Shown here: positions 34,178 to 42,693 of the stretch, piece after piece | Layout of the letters: each line of letters opens with the position of its first letter | Numbering within the stretch: position 1 is the stretch's first letter | From: Nostoc sp. MS1 | GTDB lineage: Bacteria > Cyanobacteriota > Cyanobacteriia > Cyanobacteriales > Nostocaceae | Reading direction: 5' to 3' | Length of the DNA stretch: 64,000 bases | Assembly (NCBI RefSeq): GCF_019976755.1 | Contig: NZ_AP023442.1 | Coordinates: forward strand, 186,001 to 250,000 | The notes under the pieces: generated by a model | Databases searched by the model: none | Told to the model about the DNA's origin: nothing | The model's input: the letters and a program-made list of their open reading frames with translations, nothing else | Position numbers and translations under genes: made by a program

Positions 34178-34501
34178 ATGCAACCGACAATATCAATTCC
34201 CAAGGATTGGGATTATCCCCGTTTTGTTTTTGGTCAACGCACTCAACAAGGCGTAATTCTGAGCTTGGAATACTATCCTGTCAATACCCAATTAGCCTAT
34301 GAGTACGGTCATGGCTGGCGTTATGGGTTAATGCGGGATAAACATTGCCAAGAAATATCGCATTATCAAGAATCGCAACTTAAGACACTTTCAACTCAAG
34401 AATTACTTACACAAATCACAACAGAACTCGAACAACACCAAACGCAAATCATGATTCTGCAACAGCAATTAGCAGCAATAACAGGAGGCAGTAATGGCTA
34501 G
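34178..34501 (+). CDS. Hypothetical protein, 107 aa
   Basis: The N-terminal half (PKDWDYPRFVFGQRTQQGVI, YGHGWRYGLM) is a compact beta-rich domain of a type common in cyanobacterial plasmid hypotheticals. The C-terminal half is a Gln-rich helix or coiled coil (LLTQITTELEQHQTQIMILQ). Its end overlaps the next ATG by 8 bp, which suggests translational coupling. Confidence 0.6.
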   Translation: MQPTISIPKDWDYPRFVFGQRTQQGVILSLEYYPVNTQLAYEYGHGWRYGLMRDKHCQEISHYQESQLKTLSTQELLTQITTELEQHQTQIMILQQQLAAITGGSNG

Positions 34502-34691
34502 ACCAAAGAAGAACGGTAATGATTTGACTGCTGCAAATTTATTACATTCCTTGCGCTGTCGTGGCGGATCTGCACCTTTGCATACTCTGGGCTTCTCTAC
34601 AGGAGTTATCCAATATTTGTTAGATAAAAACCTCGTGAAAGTCCAGAATACTGGCTGTGGTTTTCTGCTGCAAATTATTGACCAAACGTAA
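34494..34691 (+). CDS. Small hypothetical protein, 65 aa
   Basis: Starts MARPKKNGNDLTAANLLHSL and ends VQNTGCGFLLQIIDQT. The pattern RCRGGSAPLHTLGFSTGVIQ, then YLLDKNLVKVQ, looks like a small winged-helix or HTH domain. An AGGAGG ribosome binding site (34484-34489) lies inside the upstream gene. Confidence 0.55.
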   Translation: MARPKKNGNDLTAANLLHSLRCRGGSAPLHTLGFSTGVIQYLLDKNLVKVQNTGCGFLLQIIDQT

Positions 34692-34784
34692 GGAGTATTC
34701 AGGAGCCAAAGCAATTAAAAACCATCAACTTTTTGGTTCCTGACTTTTGATTATCAACAAAAACAAGTTTTAGGAGATAGTGTC

Positions 34785-34988
34785 ATGAGCAAAGGTGAAG
34801 TCAAGCTAATTGATTTAATCGGTGTCACTCAATACTTACTATCCCAAATTGAGAAACATCCAGATTTTCTCAAGTTGGAATATTATCCAGACTTAACCAT
34901 TGGTGATGCTCAAACTGCACTGTCATATATCAAAGATGAGCTAGAGAGCAATCAACAGTTATCTGCTGCATCAAAGGAAACAAATTAG
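34785..34988 (+). CDS. Small hypothetical protein, 67 aa
   Basis: Starts MSKGEVKLIDLIGVTQYLLS after a TAGGAG ribosome binding site, mostly helical and acidic. No domain recognised. Co-directional with its neighbours; an interspersed cyanobacterial repeat (CGCAAAGCGGCTTGTCGTAG) follows at about 35000-35020. Confidence 0.5.
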   Translation: MSKGEVKLIDLIGVTQYLLSQIEKHPDFLKLEYYPDLTIGDAQTALSYIKDELESNQQLSAASKETN

Positions 34989-35128
34989 GAAAAAGCGTAG
35001 ACGCAAAGCGGCTTGTCGTAGACATCGCCTGAGTGAGTGCTATTTTCCAGGCGATTGCCAATCTATATAAGTAGCATCTTCCGCAGGATTTTTATTATTG
35101 CACGCTGCAAAAAGCTTTGAGGTTAAGA

Positions 35129-35944
35129 ATGAATAACGAAATTAAGTTAGGGTTTTGTAACCCTCCCGAACCAATTTACTTATACGTAAAAAATGGGGAA
35201 TTAAGCGGTGAATCGTACTTGTGGTATCACTACGATATCGAAAAAGAAAAAACCATACCTGTGCATCAGAAAGGTTTAACAGGTTACTTGTCAGAACTGC
35301 GAGTAACAGCAAAAGAGTTCAAGGGAAAGGACAATATGAAGTTAGATATTGTCATTGCTGCTGATGAAGTTTATATTATCCGCACTGGCATAGAAACCAA
35401 CTTCGCCAAGACATTTTTACTCGTTGCTTCTCAAGTTTACGACTTTTCTAAACCTCTGATTATTGCTGTTACAGATGGTAACGAGAACGTCGTTTTCTGC
35501 CGACTTTATGATGCGGCTACCAAAGTTAGAATCCGCCGTGAATGGAATCCTATGGCTGACTGGGCATCACTCATAGCCGAAATACAATCTCGTTTGGGTG
35601 GCATATCTTCATCTGTTGGGTTATCACCAGAACAGCCGCCGCATCCTCAAGATTTGCGGGTGAAGTATATTCGCACTTTATTAGATTATCCACTTGATTT
35701 GGTCAAAGAGTTTTTGCAATTTCAAGATGCAACTAGCCCTAGTCAATTACCTGTTAGTAAAGTGGATGCTCTTGTCAAAAATATGTGTCTTGCTTGGGCT
35801 GCCAATTACATTGAACATCCTAATCAAGCTGAAATTTCATATCAACAACAGGTGGTTGATTTAGTTGCTAATGACGCTGATGAATTAACAGCGATTAATC
35901 AATGGATGCAGCAGGTACAAGGGGCTAAGACTGGATCTGCTTAG
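35129..35944 (+). CDS. Hypothetical plasmid protein, 271 aa
   Basis: ATG 35129 (MNNEIKLGFCNPPEPIYL) follows AGCTTTGAGG. The N-terminal ~140 residues alternate strands with charged turns (LDIVIAADEVYIIRTGIET), possibly an OB-like or other beta domain. Residues about 165-200 form a linker (SPEQPPHPQDLRVKYIRTLL) and the C-terminal part is helical. No catalytic motif recognised. Confidence 0.6.
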   Translation: MNNEIKLGFCNPPEPIYLYVKNGELSGESYLWYHYDIEKEKTIPVHQKGLTGYLSELRVTAKEFKGKDNMKLDIVIAADEVYIIRTGIETNFAKTFLLVASQVYDFSKPLIIAVTDGNENVVFCRLYDAATKVRIRREWNPMADWASLIAEIQSRLGGISSSVGLSPEQPPHPQDLRVKYIRTLLDYPLDLVKEFLQFQDATSPSQLPVSKVDALVKNMCLAWAANYIEHPNQAEISYQQQVVDLVANDADELTAINQWMQQVQGAKTGSA

Positions 35945-36013
35945 GGAAATTTAGGAGTCATAAACCCACTACAAAACTTTAATTTCAATTTTGATGAGTT
36001 TTGAGATTTATCT

Positions 36014-36403
36014 ATGAGCATTAAATGGACTGAAGAAGAGTTAGATACCCTTGAGGAAATGGCAGAAATATTCACAGTGAAACAGATTGCCTTTCGCCTC
36101 AAAAGACGAGGATATTATCGTAGTGAATTAGCGATCGCTTGCAAATTGTATAGACTTGGTTACTCTGTGCGTCCTACCCTTGATAATTATAGTTGCAGTG
36201 AAATTGCCAAAAACCTTTGTTTACATCCAACAACTATCACAAACTGGGTGAGACAGGGTTGGCTCAAAGCTAAAAAACGCTCTGTTCATTGTTATCAGGT
36301 TAAAAGTCAGGATTTAAAGCGATTTTTTCAGAATCCGCCTGCGTCGATTAGAAAGCGGATTGCGGCGATAGATCCACAAGTAATCAGCTATTTGGTGGAA
36401 TAG
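36014..36403 (+). CDS. HTH DNA-binding protein (Myb/SANT-like plus MerR-like HTH), 129 aa
   Basis: Residues 1-50 (IKWTEEELDTLEEMAEIFTV, KQIAFRLKRRGYYRSE) resemble a SANT/Myb-type helix bundle. Residues about 57-105 (YSCSEIAKNLCLHPTTITNW, VRQGWLKAKKR) form a second HTH of helix-turn-helix_17/MerR style. Such proteins occur in phages and plasmids as regulators. ATG follows at a typical distance from GAGATTT, not a strong ribosome binding site. Confidence 0.65.
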   Translation: MSIKWTEEELDTLEEMAEIFTVKQIAFRLKRRGYYRSELAIACKLYRLGYSVRPTLDNYSCSEIAKNLCLHPTTITNWVRQGWLKAKKRSVHCYQVKSQDLKRFFQNPPASIRKRIAAIDPQVISYLVE

Positions 36404-36473
36404 CTAGTATTTTCAGCTATGCGAATGAAAATAGGGAGGTGATTGTTGTGTACGCTTGTCAACAAATTAGAAT

Positions 36474-36493
36474 CCCCCAAATAAATTTGGGGG
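36474..36493. terminator. Bidirectional terminator hairpin
   Basis: CCCCCAAAT (36474-36482), loop AA, ATTTGGGGG (36485-36493), a 9-bp stem between two convergent genes. It lies right after the stop of the minus-strand nuclease gene. Confidence 0.6.
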
Positions 36494-36498
36494 AGTAG

Positions 36499-37272
36499 TC
36501 AATCTTTAGTTTGCTGCTGCTGTAACTGTTGTACTACTTCTAGGGGTAAGCCAGTTAACTTAGCAATTAAGTCAACACTCATACCCTCTGCCAGCATATT
36601 AGCTGCAATTTCACGGGCTTTCTCTTCGCCACCTTCTTCTTTACCTTCAGTCAGAATTGATTGATAAATGACTGACTCTTGCATAATGTCCTTCCTGAAT
36701 AAACGCCCAATCACTTCTTGATCTAATACTAGCCCAGCCAGAATTGCAGCAGCAGCAGAAATATTACTTTGTGTCCGTCTTTCACTAATTTTATCAACAG
36801 CCGCAGCGACTTGTTGTAGTGTACTAGCCTTATTCTCGGTTGCACTTAATACAGCAAATGGCAAAAGACCTGGAGTTCTCAGGAACAGTTCTGGTGGTTG
36901 TTCCCACAAACGAATTATAGAAAACTCATGTCGCATCTTTGCCGTTGTAAATGTGGTTTGATACACCTTTTCTGATGTAGTTTTATCCAAATAAATTACT
37001 ACTTGGTGTATTTGTTTATTTGGATAGCGACGATATATCCGCAAGTAATAATCAGCCATCCGAAAAGGCATATTTTCATCAGGAGCCGTTTGAAATTCTA
37101 TATGGAGAACAACTTCATCTGATTGCAACATAATTAAGGCATCAGCACGAATTGGTTCTATCGATAATTCTGTCGGGCTTAACTTAGTTAAAGTAATAGG
37201 TTTACCTAATAGCCAAGTTGCGAAATCAGGAGAATATAATTCGGCAATTAATTTGCAAGTGTTATCAAACAT
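36499..37272 (-). CDS. Rpn-family PD-(D/E)XK nuclease-like protein
   Basis: 257 aa. The nuclease core is seen as RADALIMLQ, then EVVLHIEFQTAPDENMPFRM (about 43-70), where Asp and Glu-x-Gln form the PD-(D/E)XK active site, and YYLRIYRRYPNKQIHQVVIY. The C-terminal part contains EGKEEGGEEKAREIAANMLA, typical of the cyanobacterial branch of this recombination-promoting nuclease/putative transposase family. Members may promote recombination, but their biological role is open. It stands alone on the minus strand. Confidence 0.8.
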   Translation of the reverse strand: MFDNTCKLIAELYSPDFATWLLGKPITLTKLSPTELSIEPIRADALIMLQSDEVVLHIEFQTAPDENMPFRMADYYLRIYRRYPNKQIHQVVIYLDKTTSEKVYQTTFTTAKMRHEFSIIRLWEQPPELFLRTPGLLPFAVLSATENKASTLQQVAAAVDKISERRTQSNISAAAAILAGLVLDQEVIGRLFRKDIMQESVIYQSILTEGKEEGGEEKAREIAANMLAEGMSVDLIAKLTGLPLEVVQQLQQQQTKD

Positions 37273-37508
37273 AAAAATGATTCATAATTATGTACAAGTA
37301 GCCCAGGACTAAACTTTTGAATTGTATTAGCTGAATTAGGCAAAGTCTATAATAACTAATTGCAACTTTATTTTATGCTAAAAAACAAAAATGATGATAA
37401 AGAATGAAGAACTAATATTATTTTATCTAAAGTAGATATAATGAAAAAATACTAGATTTTAACTTTAGACTTCCTACAAAAATGGCTTAGTATTTGATGA
37501 GGAAATTT

Positions 37509-37808
37509 TCAATTCTTGGTTTTCAATCTCTTGACTATTTCCTCGACCAGATACTGTTCTAATGTTTTACCTGCCCCTGCTGCTTGTAGTTGCAATTCAT
37601 CAAAGTGTTTTTGTTGGTTACTTGTAATGTAACTCTCAACAGCACAAGCAATGACTGTACTCAAATTCTTCTTAGTGGCGATAGATGCTGCCATTAAACT
37701 GATATACAAAGTTGCTGGCATTTCCGAGGTAGTTACCCTCTTACGCTGTATTTCCTCCAATATGCCAGCACGATTGAGTTGTTCAATCAAGTGTTCTACA
37801 TCCACCAC
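37509..37808 (-). CDS. Hypothetical protein, 99 aa
   Basis: Starts MVDVEHLIEQLNRAGILEEI and is helical throughout, ending EQYLVEEIVKRLKTKN. The middle (ATLYISLMAASIATKKNLS) is moderately hydrophobic. It could be a small plasmid regulator or antitoxin-like protein, but no partner toxin is adjacent and I do not assign a family. Confidence 0.5.
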   Translation of the reverse strand: MVDVEHLIEQLNRAGILEEIQRKRVTTSEMPATLYISLMAASIATKKNLSTVIACAVESYITSNQQKHFDELQLQAAGAGKTLEQYLVEEIVKRLKTKN

Positions 37809-37944
37809 CTTTGGCTCCTAGTTGATGCACCACAGCATCAAAGCTTTATATAATAAGTTCGTCTCAGTTGCCCCTAATGTTGTGCTGGAACACCAATATC
37901 AGAGGATTTACCCCTGACAAGACCTACACTGGAGCGATCGCATT

Positions 37945-38172
37945 ATGACAGAAATTCAGACACTAAACGACTTTTTCACAAAACATCCGATGTACCACAA
38001 GTCATTAGCCGAGTTAATGCGTGTATCTGTATCGGTAGTTGACAAGTGGAGTAACGGAGATCGCCGTCTGACTGAACGGACGATTAATGAGTTGAATAGA
38101 TTGGATTTGTACTTGAACAATCATCCAGAAATTAGAAGTAAATACGTCAAGGTGGGAGAATGTGTAGCCTAA
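37945..38172 (+). CDS. Small HTH protein upstream of the ATPase module, 75 aa
   Basis: Residues about 10-50 (HPMYHKSLAELMRVSVSVVD, KWSNGDRRLTERTINELNRL) read as an XRE-like helix-turn-helix with an unusual N terminus. It is followed by a good terminator and then the start of copy B's module, so it could regulate that module; this is inference from position only. Confidence 0.65.
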   Translation: MTEIQTLNDFFTKHPMYHKSLAELMRVSVSVVDKWSNGDRRLTERTINELNRLDLYLNNHPEIRSKYVKVGECVA

Positions 38173-38206
38173 AACAAAGAACTGCACAAAGTGAAAGTCT
38201 CAGACT

Positions 38207-38230
38207 TGCCCGCAAGAGAGCGGGTTTTTT
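38207..38230 (+). terminator. Rho-independent terminator
   Basis: CCCGC (38209-38213), a short AAGAGA loop, GCGGG, then TTTTTT. It lies about 40 bp after the 75-aa HTH gene and separates it from the module. Confidence 0.75.
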
Positions 38231-38354
38231 ATTATAAAGAAACAAGGTCAATTGACAGTTAAGAAACAGTTTCTTAACAGTGAATTTGATATCAAATTGA
38301 TACGGATATTGACACGGGTATTGACCAACTTAATGTGACTATTGACTACCGAGA

Positions 38355-38771
38355 ATGAATCACTCATGGAGAGAAGAACTTTTTAATCAAGAAACCACAA
38401 ATTCGGCATTAAACCCCTTGGTTTTACCCATGACAAATGCCCAATCTTTGAGAATTTTGGATATTTGTTATCGGACTTGGGGACGATGGGAAGAAGTAGC
38501 TCAAACGATAGCTCAGTATAAACTAGCACAAATACAAATGAACAACTTTGCATTAGAACACAGCCTCAGAGCGCCACCAATTCTTCCTTATCAAGTTTGG
38601 GTAGTGGGAAAAGTGGGAGAAATCTTTGGTGGTTTAGCCCAAGGAACAAAAAAGTTGAAGTTAGCTAAAGCAATTGTTGCAGCGAATAAATCCGATTACT
38701 CTCGTAAAGAATTTGAAGCCGAACAAATCAGATTCACACAACCATTAACAGGAGAATTACAAAATGTCTAA
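38355..38771 (+). CDS. Hypothetical protein, 138 aa, first visible gene of module copy B
   Basis: Starts MNHSWREELFNQETTN. Mostly helical, with a hydrophobic middle (APPILPYQVWVVGKVGEIFG) that might touch a membrane. The stop overlaps the ATG of the 238-aa gene by 8 bp (38764-38771), indicating coupled translation. The upstream gap contains several TTGAC boxes (e.g. 38309-38345), so the module promoter is probably there. Function unknown. Confidence 0.65.
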   Translation: MNHSWREELFNQETTNSALNPLVLPMTNAQSLRILDICYRTWGRWEEVAQTIAQYKLAQIQMNNFALEHSLRAPPILPYQVWVVGKVGEIFGGLAQGTKKLKLAKAIVAANKSDYSRKEFEAEQIRFTQPLTGELQNV

Positions 38772-39480
38772 CAAGGATACATTCACCCGCCAAGAATTAT
38801 TTGAACTGTTAAGCGCCAATTACTCACCAGACAAAATTTTAGCTGGATTGCAAGAGTTGGCTAAAACAGACCTAAGCATTGATCCAAATGGAGAAGAATT
38901 TGATGTGGAGGTGAGCGATCGCTTGGAGAGGTTATTTAACCTAGCCGAGACAGTGATAGACCAAGCCAAACTATTGGGTGCTGGAGGCAGCCTGACGAAT
39001 TTACAATCCCAGGCGATAAATACAGCCGTGCAACAATTACAAGCACAAGGAATTACACAGGAGACATTCAAAGCATTCTTAGAGATTGCGGCGGGGACAA
39101 CTGTTGCTCAAGCGTTTGCCGTTCACAACTTCAAAACACAGTTGTTTGACGACATTTCACAGGGACTAGATGTTCAACTGTTGCAAGAGCGTACACAAGC
39201 AGGTGTCGAAGAAATTTCGCTCATCTACCAAATCATTAAAGATCCTCAAACCAAGGAGAAAATCATCTCTGAGTACGGTTTAAAAACTCCCCAACAGCTT
39301 AAAAGTGAAGTTCAAACCTTGACCGAAACTTCTACACCTGAGTTTGACCCATTGAAGTTTTTTGAGGAGGTAGGTTTACCAGTCGAAGCAAAAAAGTCAG
39401 TGCAACCCAAGACTATACAGGATTTGCGATCGCTAACCCTGCATTTATTCAAACCCCAAAAAAATCAAGCTACAGCATGA
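38764..39480 (+). CDS. Helical protein of the ATPase module, 238 aa (copy B, full length)
   Basis: The full version of the protein truncated at the left edge of the window. An N-terminal helical domain (TRQELFELLSANYSPDKILA) is followed by a Gln-rich coiled-coil-like segment (about 85-110) and a conserved C-terminal half (SQGLDVQLLQERTQAGVEEI, DPLKFFEEVGLPVEAKKS). No membrane segment. It overlaps the next start by ATGA. Perhaps a scaffold or accessory factor of the module; no known family. Confidence 0.75.
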   Translation: MSNKDTFTRQELFELLSANYSPDKILAGLQELAKTDLSIDPNGEEFDVEVSDRLERLFNLAETVIDQAKLLGAGGSLTNLQSQAINTAVQQLQAQGITQETFKAFLEIAAGTTVAQAFAVHNFKTQLFDDISQGLDVQLLQERTQAGVEEISLIYQIIKDPQTKEKIISEYGLKTPQQLKSEVQTLTETSTPEFDPLKFFEEVGLPVEAKKSVQPKTIQDLRSLTLHLFKPQKNQATA

Positions 39481-39623
39481 GTAAGTTTTGGGAGAAGTAC
39501 AAATGGGCCATCTCAATAGTTTTCTTCATAAGTTGTGTTGGTTTGTCTGTAGGCATTCGTGTATTGCAAGCTTCAACACCAACGCAGGTAACAGCAGATG
39601 AGCAAACGCAAATACTCCCATGA
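39477..39623 (+). CDS. Small single-TM protein, 48 aa (copy B)
   Basis: Starts MSKFWEKYKWAISIVFFISC with one clear membrane helix (about 10-30) and a short polar tail ending EQTQILP. Its ATG overlaps the preceding stop. Conserved at 379-525, where the start codon is missing. Its tail overlaps the HNH-like gene start (39598), giving four-gene coupling from 38355 onward. Confidence 0.65.
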   Translation: MSKFWEKYKWAISIVFFISCVGLSVGIRVLQASTPTQVTADEQTQILP

Positions 39624-39681
39624 GTATCTCAGTTACATCCATTCGCCGCAGTGGAAAGTCAAATCAAAACAGTGCCAACAA

Positions 39682-41128
39682 CAATACCTTAGCCAAAATA
39701 AGAGGGTGAAGAGAGGGGCTGATGTAGTAGAGTTATTGTCTTCCCAAACGACAACTCAAAAGCCACAATCAACCCATGCCCGATATCTTATCACTCCTGC
39801 AATGCCTCCTGCCGCAGATAAACGCTACGACGATGCGGCAATTGAACCAGATAATCCTGGCCATGTTAGCAATGAGTGGCGAGTGACGATGTTGGGAATT
39901 TCTCGTTGGACAGGTAGTGGTGGCAGTTATCGAACGATGTTGAGATTCTTTCATACGGTAATACCTTGGGCGACATTGTTTTGGTTATTCTTTCACAAGC
40001 ATTTATTTCGTCCGAATGAGATATATTTGCTAGCGGGAGATGAAGTTGTGATAAGTAAATCAGGAAAACAAACTTATGGACTGGATAGATTTTTTTCTAG
40101 CCTGGCTGGTAAACCCATATCAGGGCTATTTTTTTACATTATCATTAGTCAGTGTTGAGCAAAGGCACTCGTTTCCGATTCAGATAGAACAGGTGATAAA
40201 GAGCGATATAGAAAAAAGTAGCTCGTCACCAACCAAAGAAATAAAACCGCAAGAAAAACGTGGGCGTGGGCGACCAAAGGGAAGTAAAACAAGAATAAAA
40301 CCCAGGTAGTTCTCACATCTGAATTACTCAGAATTCAGAAGATGATTAAGTCGCTATTTAAGTTATTAGCTAAATTTATTCCCCTTACTTACTTAGTATT
40401 GGATGGACACTTTGGGAATAATAATGCCTTGCAGATGGCTCGTCAAGTTAACTTGCATATAATTTCTAAGCTTCGCTCTGATTCAGCATTATATATACCT
40501 TATCAACACCCTGACCCCAATAGTCGCTCTCGTCGTAAATACGGAGACAAAATTGACTACAACAACATACCTAAGAAGTATTTATGTCAAAGTACCGTTG
40601 ATGATGATATCCAAACTGACGTTTATCAAGTTACATTACTTCACAAAGAATTTGCCCAATCTCTAAATGTAGTTATTCTCGTCAAAACCAATCTTAAAAC
40701 TCATGCTCGTAGTCATGTAATTCTATTTTCTAGTGATCTAAAATTGTCATCTGAAAAAATAATTGACTACTACAAGCTACGCTTTCAGATCGAATTCAAT
40801 TTTCGAGATGCCAAGCAATTTTGGGGATTGGAAGATTTTATGAACTTAAGTCAAACTGCTGTAACTAATGCTGCTAATCTAGCATTCTTTATGGTCAACT
40901 TATCCCATCATCTTCTCGCGGATTTTCGTCTCCTTAATCCCGACTCCGGCATCCTTGACCTTAAGGCTCACTATCGTGGTTTTCGATATGTCCGTGAAAT
41001 TTTAAAAATGCTTCCCGAAATACCTGAGCCTATTTTATTAACTCAGATTTTTGCCAAACTTACTTCTTTGGGACGTATTCATAACGTTTCTACAGGCGTT
41101 GAACCCTCGTAAATTGGCTAAGGTATTG
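39682..41128 (+). mobile_element. IS4-family insertion sequence inside the HNH-like gene (1447 bp)
   Basis: Ends CAATACCTTAGCCAA (39682) and TTGGCTAAGGTATTG (41128), flanked by AACAA target duplications (39677-39681, 41129-41133). Where I compared it, the sequence equals the complete copy at 22273-23724 except for four small deletions adding up to 5 bp, near 39715, 39880, 40130 and 40286. No substitutions were noticed. Confidence 0.85.
39776..41112 (+). pseudogene. IS4-family transposase, frameshifted
   Basis: Same transposase as at 22289-23629, with frame changes near 39880 (GGCC to GGC), 40130 (2 bp lost in a T-run) and 40286 (A5 to A4). The second half from about 40342 is identical in protein sequence to the intact copy, including YKLRFQIEFNFRDAK. 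The lack of substitutions makes sequencing or assembly error a real possibility. Confidence 0.75.
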
Positions 41129-41405
41129 AACAATTAACGCTCTTTCATTGTGTACTTCTTCCCTGGCACAAATCCAATCACGCACACCATCTAACTTACG
41201 ACAATCTAGAGTGCGAAATTCCAGTGCGTGATATTGTGCCACTGTCTGATTTAGCTCATGAGATTATTCATCTGTGGTTGTTTTGGAAAACCCCTCTACG
41301 TTACATGATTAATTGGTTGCTCAGACTGTTAATGCTGTTTTCTATAGTGTTTTGGTGGGTGATTTGGGTAGTTAAGCAACTAACAAAATTAATGTACTAA
41401 TAAAT

Positions 41406-41558
41406 ATGGAAAGACAAATTCTAGATGCAATCGGCTTTGAGACTCCACAAATAGAACCAGAACCCCCAAAGGTAGTTGAGGAAGTGATTGAACAAACGCC
41501 AGTTGCTAATACAATTGACAACTTTTGCAAAATTTTAGAACAGTACGAACCAGCGTAG
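41406..41558 (+). CDS. Small acidic protein, 50 aa (copy B)
   Basis: Starts MERQILDAIGFETPQIEPE and ends ILEQYEPA. Counterpart of 858-1016 with about eight substitutions and two fewer residues, so it has evolved as a protein. It lies 9 bp before the next gene start. Function unknown. Confidence 0.65.
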   Translation: MERQILDAIGFETPQIEPEPPKVVEEVIEQTPVANTIDNFCKILEQYEPA

Positions 41559-41567
41559 GTTTGCACT

Positions 41568-41975
41568 ATGAAATACCAAAACAAGCGCTACTAGGATTAT
41601 TTGGAATGGGTTTAATAGCTAGTCCTTGGTTATCTAAACTGCCAGCGCAATTCAACACTTACAACACGGCTACAACAATTCAACAATCCGAAGAACTAGA
41701 GCGGATTAAAGCCGAAGAAAGGGCAGCAACATCTCAAAAATTAACGAGTTAGGAGTTAGCCCTAGTTTTAAAAAATTGCGAATGCAAAATTATTTGGATA
41801 CTCCTAAACGTAATCCTAGACCCAACACTACAGGTTATTTAGAGGATGAACTGGTTTTGTTTACGACTCGACAGGCTGGTGCATTGGGCGAATCGAAGAA
41901 CGTCAATGGAAATGGAAATACCGAGTCAGAGGAGCTTGCAATGATTCCCCACTATATTCTGACGCTGGAAATTAA
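41568..41975 (+). pseudogene. 136-aa anchored protein, three homopolymer frameshifts (copy B)
   Basis: Nearly identical to 1026-1436, but A5 became A4 (41578), A6 became A5 (41736-41740) and T5 became T4 (41855-41858). The length is 408 bp instead of 411. The three losses together restore the frame at the end. The absence of other changes suggests base-calling error rather than decay. Confidence 0.65.
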
Positions 41976-41978
41976 ATT

Positions 41979-42682
41979 ATGAGCAATCCCACGCCAACTA
42001 CTCCTAACCCACAACCAAAAGAGCAAAATAAACCACAACGGGGGTTGGGTGAGTATTTAGAACTTTTAGCCCGATGGATTGTTGAGCTAGTATCACTACC
42101 AGTTGTGTTTGTCTCACACATTGTTGCTCAATTCATCACCCCAGGCACACCAGGATATAAATTAGTCGGTGCAATTGGCTTTTGGATTGGCACACTGCTT
42201 TCTACTGACAGCGTTTGGCAAGTTTTATTTCAAGGAAAACCTCTCCTACCGTGGTTTGAAACTGAATGGATCGGCTGGTTCGGGTGGTTGCAACTACCAT
42301 TTAATCCCTTATTCTGGATTAGTTTTGGCATCTCTGCGTTAGTTCAGGTGATGGAAGCCCGAACTTTGCGGGGTAAAGACCCAATCCAAGCCAAGAATGA
42401 GTTTGAGGAATCTAAGCAATATGCTTTAGGTAGCAAACCCACCGGAAATATCGACCTGACTGTGGCTTTATGGGGTGACTACAAACGCGCTGGTATGAAA
42501 GAACGTAATGCAGGGGAGCGATCGCACTATTTTTCTGGGTACTGGACATCACCACAACGTTTGTTGGTCGCTGGCCCTTCCGCTACACTGACCCAGGCAC
42601 AATTTTAGGTTGTTTTGCGTATAATTGTGCCTCAATGATGGCGGGTGAAATTGGCTACAACATTTGGAAATTAACTAAGTAA
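41979..42682 (+). pseudogene. Polytopic membrane protein, one-base frameshift (copy B)
   Basis: Matches 1440-2144. The first ~190 codons are open and the frame breaks at a G4 run (42513-42516), giving a premature stop at 42608. Restoring one G lets the frame run to TAA at 42682. The 5' third is identical to copy A, the rest has synonymous and a few amino-acid changes. The final spans would be lost if the shift is real. Confidence 0.65.
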
Positions 42683-42693
42683 GAGGTGCGAAG

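Larger units (their letters stand above)
39598..41400 (+). pseudogene. HNH-like gene split by an IS (copy B)
   Basis: Exon-like pieces 39598-39681 and 41134-41400 match the intact gene at 500-850. The first gives MSKRKYSHEYLSYIHSPQWK; the second covers HCVLLPWHKSNHAHHLTYDN to the C-terminal membrane helices. The IS sits after codon 28 with a 5-bp duplication AACAA at both edges. Precise removal with one AACAA would restore an open frame. As it stands, the protein is lost. Confidence 0.85.

Noticed and set aside
36499..37808. Toxin-antitoxin pair formed by the Rpn-type nuclease and the 99-aa protein
   Set aside because: They are separated by 236 bp, and neither shows recognisable toxin-antitoxin motifs.
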